Counted from the stretch's first letter, positions 52,506 to 61,201 are shown. The stretch is 64,000 nucleotides of DNA from Fibrobacter succinogenes (GCA_902800815.1 CADCGB010000005.1:35201-99200), one strand, 5' to 3'. Translations and numbers: made by a program. The notes: generated from the letters alone by a model not told the origin.

Positions 52506-53686
52506 TTGGCTATGTTCGCCTTGTGGGTCACGGAGACCCTGTGGCCGGTTTCGATTCGGCGGTTATTGGAGTATGCCTCGCGGACGAGCACTGCAGCCTC
52601 GTTCTGCGATGCGCGTGCAATGATGCCACGGCCGAGCAGGCGGGGTGCAATGGATGCATCGGAGCGGTCCGGTTCCCAGATGGCGATGGCGTCACCCGTG
52701 CCGTAACCCTGTTCTGTACCCTTGTCGATAAGCACGTAGGAGTAGCTGCCGATAATGAGCATCGGGTCCATCGCGTAGCGGATCTGCGCCATGGAGTCGA
52801 TGTTGGACTGAGGTACGTCGCTGTAGCCGTTCACGTTAATTGGTGCAATCGGCTTCTTGAGACGGGCCTTCGACTGGTTAATCTTGATTTCGCGGAAGCT
52901 CTGCATGATCATCGCACGGGAAAGCGTATCGCCAATGGCGGTAATCTTTGCGACACCCGAAAGCTTGAGGAGGGCGTAATGTTCAAAGGTTTTGCCGGCA
53001 TTGCCCGGAACATCAATCCTCTTCGCGTCGAGGATTTCCACGAGGTCACCCTTCTTCAGGTTGGGGTTCGTCTTCTTGCCGATGCCCACGACGACTTCCA
53101 TTTCAGGAATGTGGAGGATGGGTTCCTTCTTTTCGCCGGAGCGGATGGAAATAAAGTTGCTGTCGTTCTTCAGGGAATCGAGCGTGTAGATCTCGGGAGC
53201 GAGAATCTGGTAGTAGCCGTTGAAAATCTTCGGTTCGGGGCGCTTCTTGTAGAAGTAGGAATCGGCTTCCTGCTTCTTTTTCTTCTGCTTCTTGTCCTTG
53301 TCGCGGAGGTTGCCGAGCATGTTCTCGAATTCGCCGTTGCGCTCGTCGTTCTCGTCGCATCCGACACTTTCAATCCGGTAGCCCTTGCCCTTCGGGAGGT
53401 TGGAGTCGGCAACGGCCGCCTTGCAGGGGTACTTCTTCTTGTCGGCGGGGATCTGCATCACCGGTTCTTCGCGCACGCTATCACCCAGGTAGATGGAGTC
53501 GCCCGGGTAGATCCAGTGGGGGTCCTGGATGTGCCTGTTGTTTTCCCAGAGATCGGGCCAGGCGAACGGGTCATGCAGGTATTCGTCGCTCAAGTCCCAG
53601 AGGGTATCGCCCTCTTTGACCACATAGGCGGAAACGACCAGGGCGGAGAGACCGAGAGTGAGTGTCGCACACTTGAAAAAATTCAT
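52502..53686 (-). CDS. Exported LysM-domain protein
   Basis: A signal peptide (MNFFKCATLTLGLSALVVSA) leads directly into a LysM module (about 21-68: YVVKEGDTLWDLSDEYL, then WIYPGDSIYL), which binds peptidoglycan glycan. The rest (about 325 residues) has a Lys/Glu-rich coiled stretch (KDKKQKKKKQEADS) and two segments resembling SAF/'flagellar P-ring'-like beta modules of unknown role. It heads the five-gene run with the two-component system. Confidence 0.82.
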   Translation of the reverse strand: MNFFKCATLTLGLSALVVSAYVVKEGDTLWDLSDEYLHDPFAWPDLWENNRHIQDPHWIYPGDSIYLGDSVREEPVMQIPADKKKYPCKAAVADSNLPKGKGYRIESVGCDENDERNGEFENMLGNLRDKDKKQKKKKQEADSYFYKKRPEPKIFNGYYQILAPEIYTLDSLKNDSNFISIRSGEKKEPILHIPEMEVVVGIGKKTNPNLKKGDLVEILDAKRIDVPGNAGKTFEHYALLKLSGVAKITAIGDTLSRAMIMQSFREIKINQSKARLKKPIAPINVNGYSDVPQSNIDSMAQIRYAMDPMLIIGSYSYVLIDKGTEQGYGTGDAIAIWEPDRSDASIAPRLLGRGIIARASQNEAAVLVREAYSNNRRIETGHRVSVTHKANIAK

Positions 53687-53734
53687 AGAGAACCTTGTAA
53701 CCCTTTGAATGAAAACGAGTTAACTACTTATAAT

Positions 53735-55072
53735 TTAATCTTTTCTTGCCCTGGGAGTACCCTTTTTTTGCACAAAATGGGGTATATCGGACTGATTTTT
53801 GCCCGAAATTCGTTCTTGCGGGCGCTTGACGGAGCGTTTTGGCCCGTTCTGGGCCGCAAATCCGCCCAAGAGGCCAGCCCTGTCGGGGACGAACAGCATC
53901 AGGAGCTCGAACTTGCCGCTACCCGGTTCCAGGTAGAGCGGGATGTTCTTGCGGAGCATGTAGCCCTCGGTACGGAACCGCTTGATCTGCTTTGCGGCGT
54001 TCTCGAGGTCGGTTACCTGCAACAGGATGCGTTCGGGGCGCGAGGCGGCGATGGCCTGCACGAGGTCGCTCGTGATGGGTTCTGCTTCGGGTTCGTTCAG
54101 GTAGAATGTCCACTTGCCCTCGTTGTCGCGCTTGCCGAAGAACTTTTCGAGGAAGGCACGGTCCAGGTGGCTGCGGTGGAAGCGCATGTTGTTGCCTGCG
54201 AGGCTACGCGCATTCATCTTTGCGGATTCCATCGCGGTCTCGCGACAGTCGAGTGCCTCGACCTGCTCGAAGTCCTGGGCGAGGCTTGCGGAAACGTAGC
54301 CCGACGCGCTATAGAACTCGAAGAAGCGGTCGCCTTTCGCGGGGTGGACGGCTTCGCGGATACGGAGGGGGAGTTCGACCCACGTGTCCTTCATTTTGGG
54401 CGCCCAGTCCAGCACGTGCATGGAAAGGCCCGTGCCCGCGATGGGCATGAAGGCGCTGCCGAATGCAGGCTTGACATCGACACGCATGTTCTGCTGCATG
54501 GCGGGGTCAAAGATGTGGTTCGGCGTGCACTGCACCTGGTGGCAACTGATGACCTGCGGGCAGTTGTGCTGCAGGAATTCGATAAACGACTTTATCTCGT
54601 GGCCGGAATTGCGACCGTGGATGTTCGCCTGCACGAGGAGCGCGTAGCGCCCGTCGCCGGTGGCCCTGAACCAGATCTGGCGCAGCGCCTTCTTGAGCGT
54701 GTGCAGGTGGTCCTTGTGCAACTGGTCGAAGATGCCCTTTACCACGGCGGGGGGCTCCATGCCGTATGCGGGGGCTTCGAGCACGAGCGACTCGTGGTTG
54801 TTCACGAGCTTGTTCAGTATGCGCCAGTCGCTGTGGTCGTTTGCTGCATCGCGTGTGAACCAAGCCTGGATCTTTCCGGGAATGCGGTTGTCTTCGGCCC
54901 ATGCCGTAAGCTGCCGCTTGATTTCCTCGAACGGGATGGCCCTGCGGGCGGGCTTTGCCTTCGGTGCGCTAGATTCCTTTTCGGGTGCGGGCTTGGCGGG
55001 GGCTGTGTGGAACCTGCCAGCGACAAGTTTCTTGGGGGCGCGTGTAGAATATTTCTTCTGTCTGTCGAACAT
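53735..55072 (-). CDS. TrmA/RlmD-like methyltransferase fold lacking catalytic motifs
   Basis: 445 residues with basic tails at both ends. The C-terminal half fits the RNA m5U methyltransferase (TrmA/RlmCD) layout: SAM motif FFEFYSASGYVSASLAQ, then DCRETAMESAKMNARS. However, the DPPR motif position reads LNEPEAEP, and the catalytic 'SCxP' stretch is LLQVTDLENAAKQI, so the nucleophilic Cys is absent. The TRAM domain and FeS cysteines are also missing. It may bind SAM and RNA without the family's methyl-transfer chemistry, or act on a different target. Confidence 0.62.
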   Translation of the reverse strand: MFDRQKKYSTRAPKKLVAGRFHTAPAKPAPEKESSAPKAKPARRAIPFEEIKRQLTAWAEDNRIPGKIQAWFTRDAANDHSDWRILNKLVNNHESLVLEAPAYGMEPPAVVKGIFDQLHKDHLHTLKKALRQIWFRATGDGRYALLVQANIHGRNSGHEIKSFIEFLQHNCPQVISCHQVQCTPNHIFDPAMQQNMRVDVKPAFGSAFMPIAGTGLSMHVLDWAPKMKDTWVELPLRIREAVHPAKGDRFFEFYSASGYVSASLAQDFEQVEALDCRETAMESAKMNARSLAGNNMRFHRSHLDRAFLEKFFGKRDNEGKWTFYLNEPEAEPITSDLVQAIAASRPERILLQVTDLENAAKQIKRFRTEGYMLRKNIPLYLEPGSGKFELLMLFVPDRAGLLGGFAAQNGPKRSVKRPQERISGKNQSDIPHFVQKKGTPRARKD

Positions 55073-55091
55073 TTGCTAGAACTCTTTGTAA

Positions 55092-56837
55092 CTATACGAG
55101 GAACCGCGGGTAGATCCACGAGCATTCGCGGGCGAGCATCTTCGGGAATTCGCGGAACGAACCGTTTATCTGGAACAGGTTCAGGCCGCCTTCCACCGGC
55201 GAAAGCGAGATGACGCTGTCGGCGCGGGATTCGAGATACGGGTATTCGTCGTTGTTGCATGCGGTAACGACCGCGCATCCGGTAAGCGCGATGATGGTGT
55301 CGACCATCTGCATCAGTATCTGGTGCGGCGAGCCGGTGAGTCGCATGGACTTCGGGTTGTGGAGCACGGCGGATATCGGGTCGATGACCACCACGCGGTA
55401 GTCGTGGTTCTCGAGCTTCTTGGCACCCTCGATTCTCTTTGCGATAAGCTGTGCCGTCTCAAGCGGGGAGAGAGCAGTACCGCGCAAGTTCAAAAAACCG
55501 AACTTGGGCGTACTTGCGTTGAGCCCGCGCTTGTTGCCGAGCAGGTGCAGGCGGTTCAGGAACACGGACTTGGTGAGTTCGAAGTTGATGAACAGCACGT
55601 CGTTCGAGGAGGTCGCATTGCCGAACCAGTCCTCGCCGTAGCAGATGGAAAGCGCCATGTCCATGAGGGCGAGCGACTTTCCACTCTTGGGAGGTGCCTG
55701 GAACAGGAAGAACTCGCCTGCGCGCAGCATGTTCTCGATGATGCTTGCATCCTTTTTCGGCGGTTCCTCGCTATCGCTGGCAAGTTCGATAAGCGGCTTG
55801 CCATCGAGGGAGTACTCGACCCATTCCTTCCATTCCTTGAAGTTCTTTGCGCCCTGCTCGGTGCCGATGAGGTACTGCTGCTTGCCGCCGCGTAGCACGC
55901 CCGGCATGCGGGCCATCATGGTGGGACTCCTGTTGGAGGAATCTACCTTGAAGCCCTGGGAGTCGAGCGTCTTGAACAGGAAGTCAATGCGCTCGTCGTA
56001 TTCTTCGCGGTCGTTGGCTCCAATCTTGATCCACGCCTGCACGGAGTTTGCGCCCGTGTTCACGAGGGCAGCGCACGGGAGGTTCAATGCCTTGTAGTAG
56101 GCGAGCTGCTTGGCCAGCGACATCTTCGGGTTGTCGATGACGGCGTAGCGGTAGCGCCAGCTTTCGTCGCTAGCGTCTGCACCGCCCTTGGTCGCGTTCA
56201 CGCAGATGAGCGCGCCTTCCTGGCTGTCCAGGCTCTTCATGATCTTCTTGATGGCATCATCGCGGCCGACAATGTTCGACACGAGTTCAGCCGTGGCGTT
56301 CGGCGTGTCCGAAATCTTGAACTCGATAGTCTCGTCGGTCTCGAAGGCGATGTCCAGGAGTTTCGCGAGGTCCTTGCGCCAGTCGGCGGCAGGCCACGGG
56401 ATGGAGAGCGCTTCCGGGTCAATCTTGAAGTTCTGCAGGAGTTCCATGGACTGCGTGTCGAGGCCAAGTGCAAGCATCTGCTCCATCGAGATCATGCCGG
56501 TAGAGAGCGGCGATATGATGGCGGGCTTTACGGGCGCGGCCATGGCGGCAGGTTCTGCCTGTGCCGCTGCTGCGGGTGCGGCCTGCGCTGCGGGTTGTGC
56601 CTCTTCGCGTTCGGAGGAACGCTTCTCGGATGAGAACGCACGGCGGAGAATCTGTTCAACCTCGTCCGGGGAAAGCCCTTCGTCGCGGGCCTTGCCACCC
56701 AGCTGGAAACTTGCGTCCATGAAGGTCCAGCCCTCTTCCTTGGCGGCTTCGCCCACCTTGAAGAGTTCGCCCTTCAGTTCGTTCGGGCTGTATTTCGTCT
56801 TGAGGAACGTGTTGATGATTTTTCTTGCGCTTTCCAT
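55092..56837 (-). CDS. Degenerate primase (AEP-like) fused to RecA/RepA-type ATPase
   Basis: 581 residues. The N-terminus (1-70) is a PriCT-like helical region, followed by an Ala/Pro/Gln linker (78-108). Residues about 160-330 follow the archaeo-eukaryotic primase pattern (GALICVNATKGG ... RYAVIDNP ... LVNTGANSVQAWIKI ... MMARMPGVLR). However, the D-h-D pair keeps only D235, and the SGxxxH motif lacks its His. The C-terminal ATPase (about 360-580) is intact: Walker A APPKSGKS (381-388), Walker B VVVIDP (482-487). Such fusions are usual in phages and plasmids; here the neighbours are housekeeping RNA genes. Confidence 0.7.
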   Translation of the reverse strand: MESARKIINTFLKTKYSPNELKGELFKVGEAAKEEGWTFMDASFQLGGKARDEGLSPDEVEQILRRAFSSEKRSSEREEAQPAAQAAPAAAAQAEPAAMAAPVKPAIISPLSTGMISMEQMLALGLDTQSMELLQNFKIDPEALSIPWPAADWRKDLAKLLDIAFETDETIEFKISDTPNATAELVSNIVGRDDAIKKIMKSLDSQEGALICVNATKGGADASDESWRYRYAVIDNPKMSLAKQLAYYKALNLPCAALVNTGANSVQAWIKIGANDREEYDERIDFLFKTLDSQGFKVDSSNRSPTMMARMPGVLRGGKQQYLIGTEQGAKNFKEWKEWVEYSLDGKPLIELASDSEEPPKKDASIIENMLRAGEFFLFQAPPKSGKSLALMDMALSICYGEDWFGNATSSNDVLFINFELTKSVFLNRLHLLGNKRGLNASTPKFGFLNLRGTALSPLETAQLIAKRIEGAKKLENHDYRVVVIDPISAVLHNPKSMRLTGSPHQILMQMVDTIIALTGCAVVTACNNDEYPYLESRADSVISLSPVEGGLNLFQINGSFREFPKMLARECSWIYPRFLV

Positions 56838-56894
56838 AAGAGACCTCTGTGCTGTCTATGGTTTCAAGATAATTTCGGTAGGGCAATCTGGCTA

Positions 56895-57767
56895 TTACGC
56901 CTTGATGCGGAGCCTCGCAAATTCGTATAGCCCGAGCGAGAGTGCTACGGATGCGTTGTAGGAATGAGCCTCGGGCATCATCGGGATGCGGAGGATGGCA
57001 TCGCACTGTTTTTTCACGAACGGCGGGAGGCCAACGTCTTCGCCACCCACGGCAATCACGACCTGGTCAGCGAACTTGAAGTCGGCGAGGTTCGTCTCGG
57101 TGTCGGCGTCGAGACCTGCGACCTGGTAGCCTGCCATCTTGAGTTCGCCGATGGCGGCCTCGAGGTTGTCGGGCCTGCACACGCGCATCTTTTCGAGGGC
57201 GCCTGCGGAGGTGCGGGCGACGCTCGGGGTAATCCCGCACATTCCTTTTGCGGGAATCAGGAACAGGTCGACCCCGAGGGCGAGGCAACTGCGGATGCAA
57301 GCCCCGAGGTTGCGCGGGTCCTCGATGTTTGTCGCGACGGCGACGAGTTTCTTTTCGCCGTTGTCCCTTGCCTGGAACAGTTCCTCGCGCACGTCCTGCC
57401 AGTCCAGCAGTTCCTTCTCGTTCATGAGGGCGACTACGCCCTGGTTCGGGCGGGCGTAGCTGTCGAGAATCTTCGCGTCGACCTGCTGTACGTGTACGTG
57501 CGCACGCTTTGCGAGTTTCTGCAGCTCATAGAGTTTCGGATTCCCGGACTGGTGCATGAAGAGCACGCGGTGAACCTTCAGCGGCTCCTTGGTCAGCACT
57601 TCGGTGACTTCCTTGATGCCGCCGACTGCGACCTGGGGCTTGGCGTCGGCATCGCCCATGGCGGTGACGACCTTCTCTGCGGGCGGGCGCCTGTCGAACT
57701 TGTTCTGCGAAAAGAAACGCCTGCGGTCAGGGTTGAAGCTACGGCGGTTGTCATCGTTAAAAGCCAT
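56895..57767 (-). CDS. TrmH/SpoU-family RNA 2'-O-methyltransferase
   Basis: 290 residues. An RNA-binding N-terminal domain (about 35-125) precedes the SPOUT knot. The three SpoU motifs are visible: motif 1 NIEDPRNLGACIRSCLALGV, motif 2 VIAVGGEDVGLPP, motif 3 RIPMMPEAHSYNASVALSLG. The motif-1 Asn and Arg and motif-3 Asn-Ser-like residues needed for catalysis are present. Closest in layout to RlmB-type rRNA enzymes; the exact target nucleotide cannot be assigned. Confidence 0.87.
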   Translation of the reverse strand: MAFNDDNRRSFNPDRRRFFSQNKFDRRPPAEKVVTAMGDADAKPQVAVGGIKEVTEVLTKEPLKVHRVLFMHQSGNPKLYELQKLAKRAHVHVQQVDAKILDSYARPNQGVVALMNEKELLDWQDVREELFQARDNGEKKLVAVATNIEDPRNLGACIRSCLALGVDLFLIPAKGMCGITPSVARTSAGALEKMRVCRPDNLEAAIGELKMAGYQVAGLDADTETNLADFKFADQVVIAVGGEDVGLPPFVKKQCDAILRIPMMPEAHSYNASVALSLGLYEFARLRIKA

Positions 57768-57806
57768 GGGATAAACACTCCATTCGTTATAAATACTTGC
57801 CCGGTA

Positions 57807-58397
57807 CTAGTACCGTTCCTTGCAGGCGATAATCACGTCCATCCGGATATCGGTTTCCTTTTGCGGGAGGGGTTCCTGCGATATCTGTGCCGGGGTGGCG
57901 ATGCCCGCCTTGTATGACTTGGGGTACTTGGCGAGGAACCTGTCGTAGTAACCCTTGCCGTGGCCCATGCGGCAGCCGTCCCAGTTGAACTTTGTCCCCG
58001 GAACGAGGAATATGGGAATTTCGCCTTCGAATTTTTCGAGACCTTCGCGCGGTTCCATGATGCCAAAGTGCCCCTTCGCAAGGTCCTTCCTGAGGCTGGA
58101 GACCTTGTAGAAGTTCATGATTCCGTCGCCCTCGCAGCGCGGGAGCAGGAGTCTCCCTTCGAGCGCGAGTTCCTCGATAATGGGCATGATGTTTGCTTCG
58201 CCCTTGAGCGGGTAGAACGCAGCGATGTTTCTTGAGTTCCTGTAGCCGGGAATCTCGTGAATCTCCGTCCACGGGTCCCTGATGATATCTTCGCCCCTCT
58301 TCTCGCGACGCTTCTTGAGCACGAGTTCCACGATCTGGCTACTCCCGAATACGAGCATCACGAGGATGATTGCGACTATGGCGGTGACCATGTTCAT
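57807..58397 (-). CDS. 5-formyl-THF cyclo-ligase homologue with N-terminal membrane anchor
   Basis: Start ATG 58397 has GAGGA 6 nt upstream and sits one base after the RNase D stop. Residues 3-27 (MVTAIVAIILVMLVFGSSQI and onward) form a membrane helix followed by KKRREKRGED. The C-terminal part has the family signature PGTKFNWDGCRMGHGKGYYD and the ATP/folate-binding glycines. The usual N-terminal K..LR segment is replaced by the membrane anchor. Expected reaction is ATP-driven conversion of 5-formyl-THF to 5,10-methenyl-THF, at the cytosolic face of the membrane if the anchor is real. Confidence 0.75.
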   Translation of the reverse strand: MNMVTAIVAIILVMLVFGSSQIVELVLKKRREKRGEDIIRDPWTEIHEIPGYRNSRNIAAFYPLKGEANIMPIIEELALEGRLLLPRCEGDGIMNFYKVSSLRKDLAKGHFGIMEPREGLEKFEGEIPIFLVPGTKFNWDGCRMGHGKGYYDRFLAKYPKSYKAGIATPAQISQEPLPQKETDIRMDVIIACKERY

Positions 58398-58398
58398 G

Positions 58399-59556
58399 CT
58401 AGTCCTCGCCGATACGTTTTGCAGAGGGGAGCTTTTCGCGGAGGATTCCGTTCCAGATCTTCTTTTGCCATTCCATCAGGTGCGCTTCGTTGTAGCGTAC
58501 TTCCCAGGGCATGTCGCCGGGAGCGGCGAGCCAGATGAGTTGCCCCTTGTTGGCAAGGAGGGACGGGTCAAGCTTGAGTTTTGCGGCTTCCTCGTCGCGC
58601 CATATCTTGAGTGCGGCAAGCAGTTCCGAGTGGGGGATCACCGGCGGGGGAGGCGCCTTGGGCAGGCGTTCGGGCCATTCACTTTCCGGCGTGGCGACAG
58701 CGCTCTCGAGCATCGCCTTGAATGATTCGAGACGCTCGTCCCTGAAGTTGCGGGGCAGCTTGGGGAGGTTCTCGATCTTGATTTCGGGGTAGTGCGCGTG
58801 TACCGCGCGCACGATGGCGAGCATGAGTTCCGCAGGCATTACCTTGTAGGGCGGGCGGTCCAGTGCTTCGGCCTGTGCCTCGCGCCATTCCCAGAGGTGC
58901 TTGAGGACGTTCAGACTGCAGGGGTTGAAAAGGCTCGAACCCGTAAGTCTCCACTGTTCGCGGGTCCTCTCGCTCGGCATCTTGGAATGTTCGATGAGCG
59001 CATTGCACTGCTCCATGAGCCAGTCCATGCGCCCGGCCGCGATAAGCTTTTCCGAGAGGATGGCGCACAGTTCGTGCAGGTAGAAGGTGTCGTGGATGGC
59101 GTATTCGCACATCTCCAGCGGGAGCGGACGAATGGTCCAGTCGGCGCGCTGGTTCTCTTTCTTGAGTTCGTCGCCGAAGTTCTCGCGCACGAGGTCGGCA
59201 AGGCCGAGGTGTTCTGCCCCCAGGAACTTGGCGGCAAGCATCGTGTCGAAGATGCTCTTGGGGGAGTACTTGTAGGCTTGCCAGAGCAGGCGCAGGTCGT
59301 AGTCCGCGCCGTGGAAAATGACGGTCTGCATCGCCTTCGTAGCAAACAGGGGAGAAATATCGACTCCGCAGAGCGGGTCTACGATGTAGTGGTGTTCTCC
59401 GATGGTAATCTGGATGAGGCAGAGTCTGGCATGGTAATGGTGCATGGAATCGGCCTCGGTATCGACGGCCGCCATGTCGTAGAGCCCGAGGTCTGCGATA
59501 AGGTTCGCAAGGCTCTCTTCGCTGTCTACCAGTATGTATTTCTCGTTCTGCATCAT
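58399..59556 (-). CDS. rnd: Ribonuclease D
   Basis: DEDDy 3'-5' exonuclease: Exo I AAVDTEADSMHHYHARLCLI, Exo II FHGADYDLRLL, Exo III YAIHDTFYLHEL with the Tyr four residues before Asp. An HRDC-type C-terminal region follows (about 205-290). 385 residues, typical of RNase D, which trims tRNA and other stable RNA 3' ends. First gene of a minus-strand run of RNA- and nucleotide-related genes. Confidence 0.92.
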   Translation of the reverse strand: MMQNEKYILVDSEESLANLIADLGLYDMAAVDTEADSMHHYHARLCLIQITIGEHHYIVDPLCGVDISPLFATKAMQTVIFHGADYDLRLLWQAYKYSPKSIFDTMLAAKFLGAEHLGLADLVRENFGDELKKENQRADWTIRPLPLEMCEYAIHDTFYLHELCAILSEKLIAAGRMDWLMEQCNALIEHSKMPSERTREQWRLTGSSLFNPCSLNVLKHLWEWREAQAEALDRPPYKVMPAELMLAIVRAVHAHYPEIKIENLPKLPRNFRDERLESFKAMLESAVATPESEWPERLPKAPPPPVIPHSELLAALKIWRDEEAAKLKLDPSLLANKGQLIWLAAPGDMPWEVRYNEAHLMEWQKKIWNGILREKLPSAKRIGED

Positions 59557-59589
59557 TTCCTATAAATTTAAATAAATAACGCGTATATA

Positions 59590-59621
59590 TTTGGGTCACC
59601 TTGCAAATCTTGCTATATTTG
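59590..59621 (+). promoter_or_regulatory. FCB-type promoter of trpS
   Basis: TTTG (59590-59593), a 20-nt spacer, then TATATTTG (59614-59621) is an exact match to the Bacteroidota primary promoter TTTG-N19/21-TAnnTTTG. The gene's ATG lies only 5 nt past the -7 element, so the transcript should be leaderless or nearly so. Confidence 0.6.
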
Positions 59622-59626
59622 CGCCC

Positions 59627-60622
59627 ATGAAGAAAATTTCCCTTACGGGCATCAAGCCCACCGGCACGCCGCATTTAGGCAACTACCTGGGCGCCATCCG
59701 CCCCGCACTCGAACTTTCCAAGACCTACGACACGGTCTACTTTATCGCCGACTATCACGCCCTTACCACCGTGCAGAACGGTGCAGAGATGCGTGCGAAC
59801 ATCTACAAGATTGCGGCGACCTGGCTTGCACTTGGCCTGAACCCCGAAGAGGGTCTGTTCTACAAGCAGAGCGACATTCCCGAGATTTTCGAACTTAGTT
59901 GGGCACTCAGCTGCTTTACGCCGAAGGGATTCATGAACCGCGCCCACGCCTACAAGGACAAGGTGGCAAAGAATGAAGCCGCCGGCGAGGACCCGGATGC
60001 AAACGTGAACATGGGCCTCTACTGCTACCCGTGTCTGATGGATGCCGACATCCTGATGTTTAGCGCCGACATCGTGCCCGTGGGCAAGGACCAGAAGCAG
60101 CACGTGGAATTTGCGCGTGATATCGCCATCAAGTTCAATAAGCACTTTGGGCAGGACGTCTTCACGATTCCGGAACCGGTGTTCCAGGAAACGACGGGTA
60201 TCATCCCGGGTCTCGATGGCCGCAAGATGAGCAAGTCCTACGACAACGTCATCGATATCTTCCTCGAGAGCAAGGCCCTGAAGAAGAAGATTGGCAAGAT
60301 TGTTACGAACAGCCAGGGAATCGAGGAACCGAAGGATCCCGATTCCTGCAACGTGTTTAAGTTGTACAAACTCTTCGCGACTCCGGAACAGACCGAGGCT
60401 CTCGCGGCCCGCTACCGCGCAGGCGGCATGGGCTGGGGCCATGCGAAGCAGGAACTCCAGAACGTTCTCGAAGAACACCTGGGTGCGGCCCGCGAAAAGT
60501 ACTTCTACCTGCTTGACCATACCGAGGAAATCGACAAGATTCTCGCATACGGCAAGGAGAAGGCCCGCGTGAAGTCCAAGGCCATGATGGAGAAGGTCCG
60601 TAGCCTGCTGGGAACGTACTAA
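59627..60622 (+). CDS. trpS: Tryptophanyl-tRNA synthetase
   Basis: Class I synthetase charging tRNA-Trp. Start ATG 59627 (MKKISLTGIKPTGTPHLGNY) puts the HIGH-type motif (TPHLGNYLG) near residue 14; an in-frame TTG at 59591 lies inside the promoter. The KMSKS motif is GRKMSKSYD. SADIVPVGKDQKQHVEFARD is the tryptophan-pocket segment. 331 residues, normal length. Followed 15 bp later by an Rrf2-type regulator. Confidence 0.95.
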   Translation: MKKISLTGIKPTGTPHLGNYLGAIRPALELSKTYDTVYFIADYHALTTVQNGAEMRANIYKIAATWLALGLNPEEGLFYKQSDIPEIFELSWALSCFTPKGFMNRAHAYKDKVAKNEAAGEDPDANVNMGLYCYPCLMDADILMFSADIVPVGKDQKQHVEFARDIAIKFNKHFGQDVFTIPEPVFQETTGIIPGLDGRKMSKSYDNVIDIFLESKALKKKIGKIVTNSQGIEEPKDPDSCNVFKLYKLFATPEQTEALAARYRAGGMGWGHAKQELQNVLEEHLGAAREKYFYLLDHTEEIDKILAYGKEKARVKSKAMMEKVRSLLGTY

Positions 60623-60637
60623 GGGCGTGCTAGAGAA

Positions 60638-61096
60638 ATGCGAATTTCCACCAAGGGCAGATATGCGCTCCGCGTGATGATCGACCTTGCCGAGAACGGC
60701 AAGGACGATTTCGTGAAGTTGCAGGAACTTGCCGAGAGGGAAGGCATTTCTGAAAAGTATCTTGAAGGCATATTGGGTGCGCTTGTCCGCGGGAAACTGC
60801 TTGCGGGCGCACGTGGCAAGGCGGGCGGCTACAAGCTGAACTGCGAGCCCACGGAATGCAGCGTATGGCAGATTCTTTCGCTGGTAGAGACTTCCGTTGC
60901 GCCTGTGGCCTGCCTTGACGAACCGGAGAACAGTTGCGAACGCGCGAAGGTATGCACGACGCTCCCGGTATGGAAGGAACTCAGTTCACTTATCAGGAAT
61001 TACCTGGACGGCGTCAAGCTCGACCAGTTCCTGCGCAATACTCCCGAAGCCAAGGGCAAGATTCCGGGCGGAAAGAATTGGAATTGCGGCCTCTAA
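60638..61096 (+). CDS. Rrf2/IscR-type transcriptional regulator
   Basis: 152 residues. The N-terminus (MRISTKGRYALRVMIDLAEN, then LAEREGISEKYLEGILGAL) is the Rrf2 winged helix with a beta-wing (RGKAGGYKL). Three cysteines, C92, C100 and C106, match the region where IscR ligates a 2Fe-2S cluster, though IscR spacing is 92-98-104. Rrf2 members include CymR, a cysteine-metabolism repressor. With metY and cysK directly downstream, control of sulfur assimilation or FeS supply is plausible. Confidence 0.87.
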   Translation: MRISTKGRYALRVMIDLAENGKDDFVKLQELAEREGISEKYLEGILGALVRGKLLAGARGKAGGYKLNCEPTECSVWQILSLVETSVAPVACLDEPENSCERAKVCTTLPVWKELSSLIRNYLDGVKLDQFLRNTPEAKGKIPGGKNWNCGL

Positions 61097-61127
61097 GCCA
61101 AATTTTTCGAAATTTGGCCATTTTTTT
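61097..61127 (+). terminator. Terminator after the Rrf2-type gene
   Basis: GCCAAATTT (61097-61105), loop TTCG, AAATTTGGC (61110-61118), then CATTTTTTT. A perfect 9-bp stem starting at the base after the stop codon. Confidence 0.85.
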
Positions 61128-61201
61128 ATGGCTAGTTATAGTTAAAAACTATTAGTAAGAAAAATGTAAGCAAAATTCTTGCGTGCTGGGCTAATTTCCT
61201 A

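Noticed and set aside
52499..55213. Long plus-strand frame across the LysM and methyltransferase-like genes
   Set aside because: It spans two well-supported minus-strand genes and their spacer, so it is a shadow.
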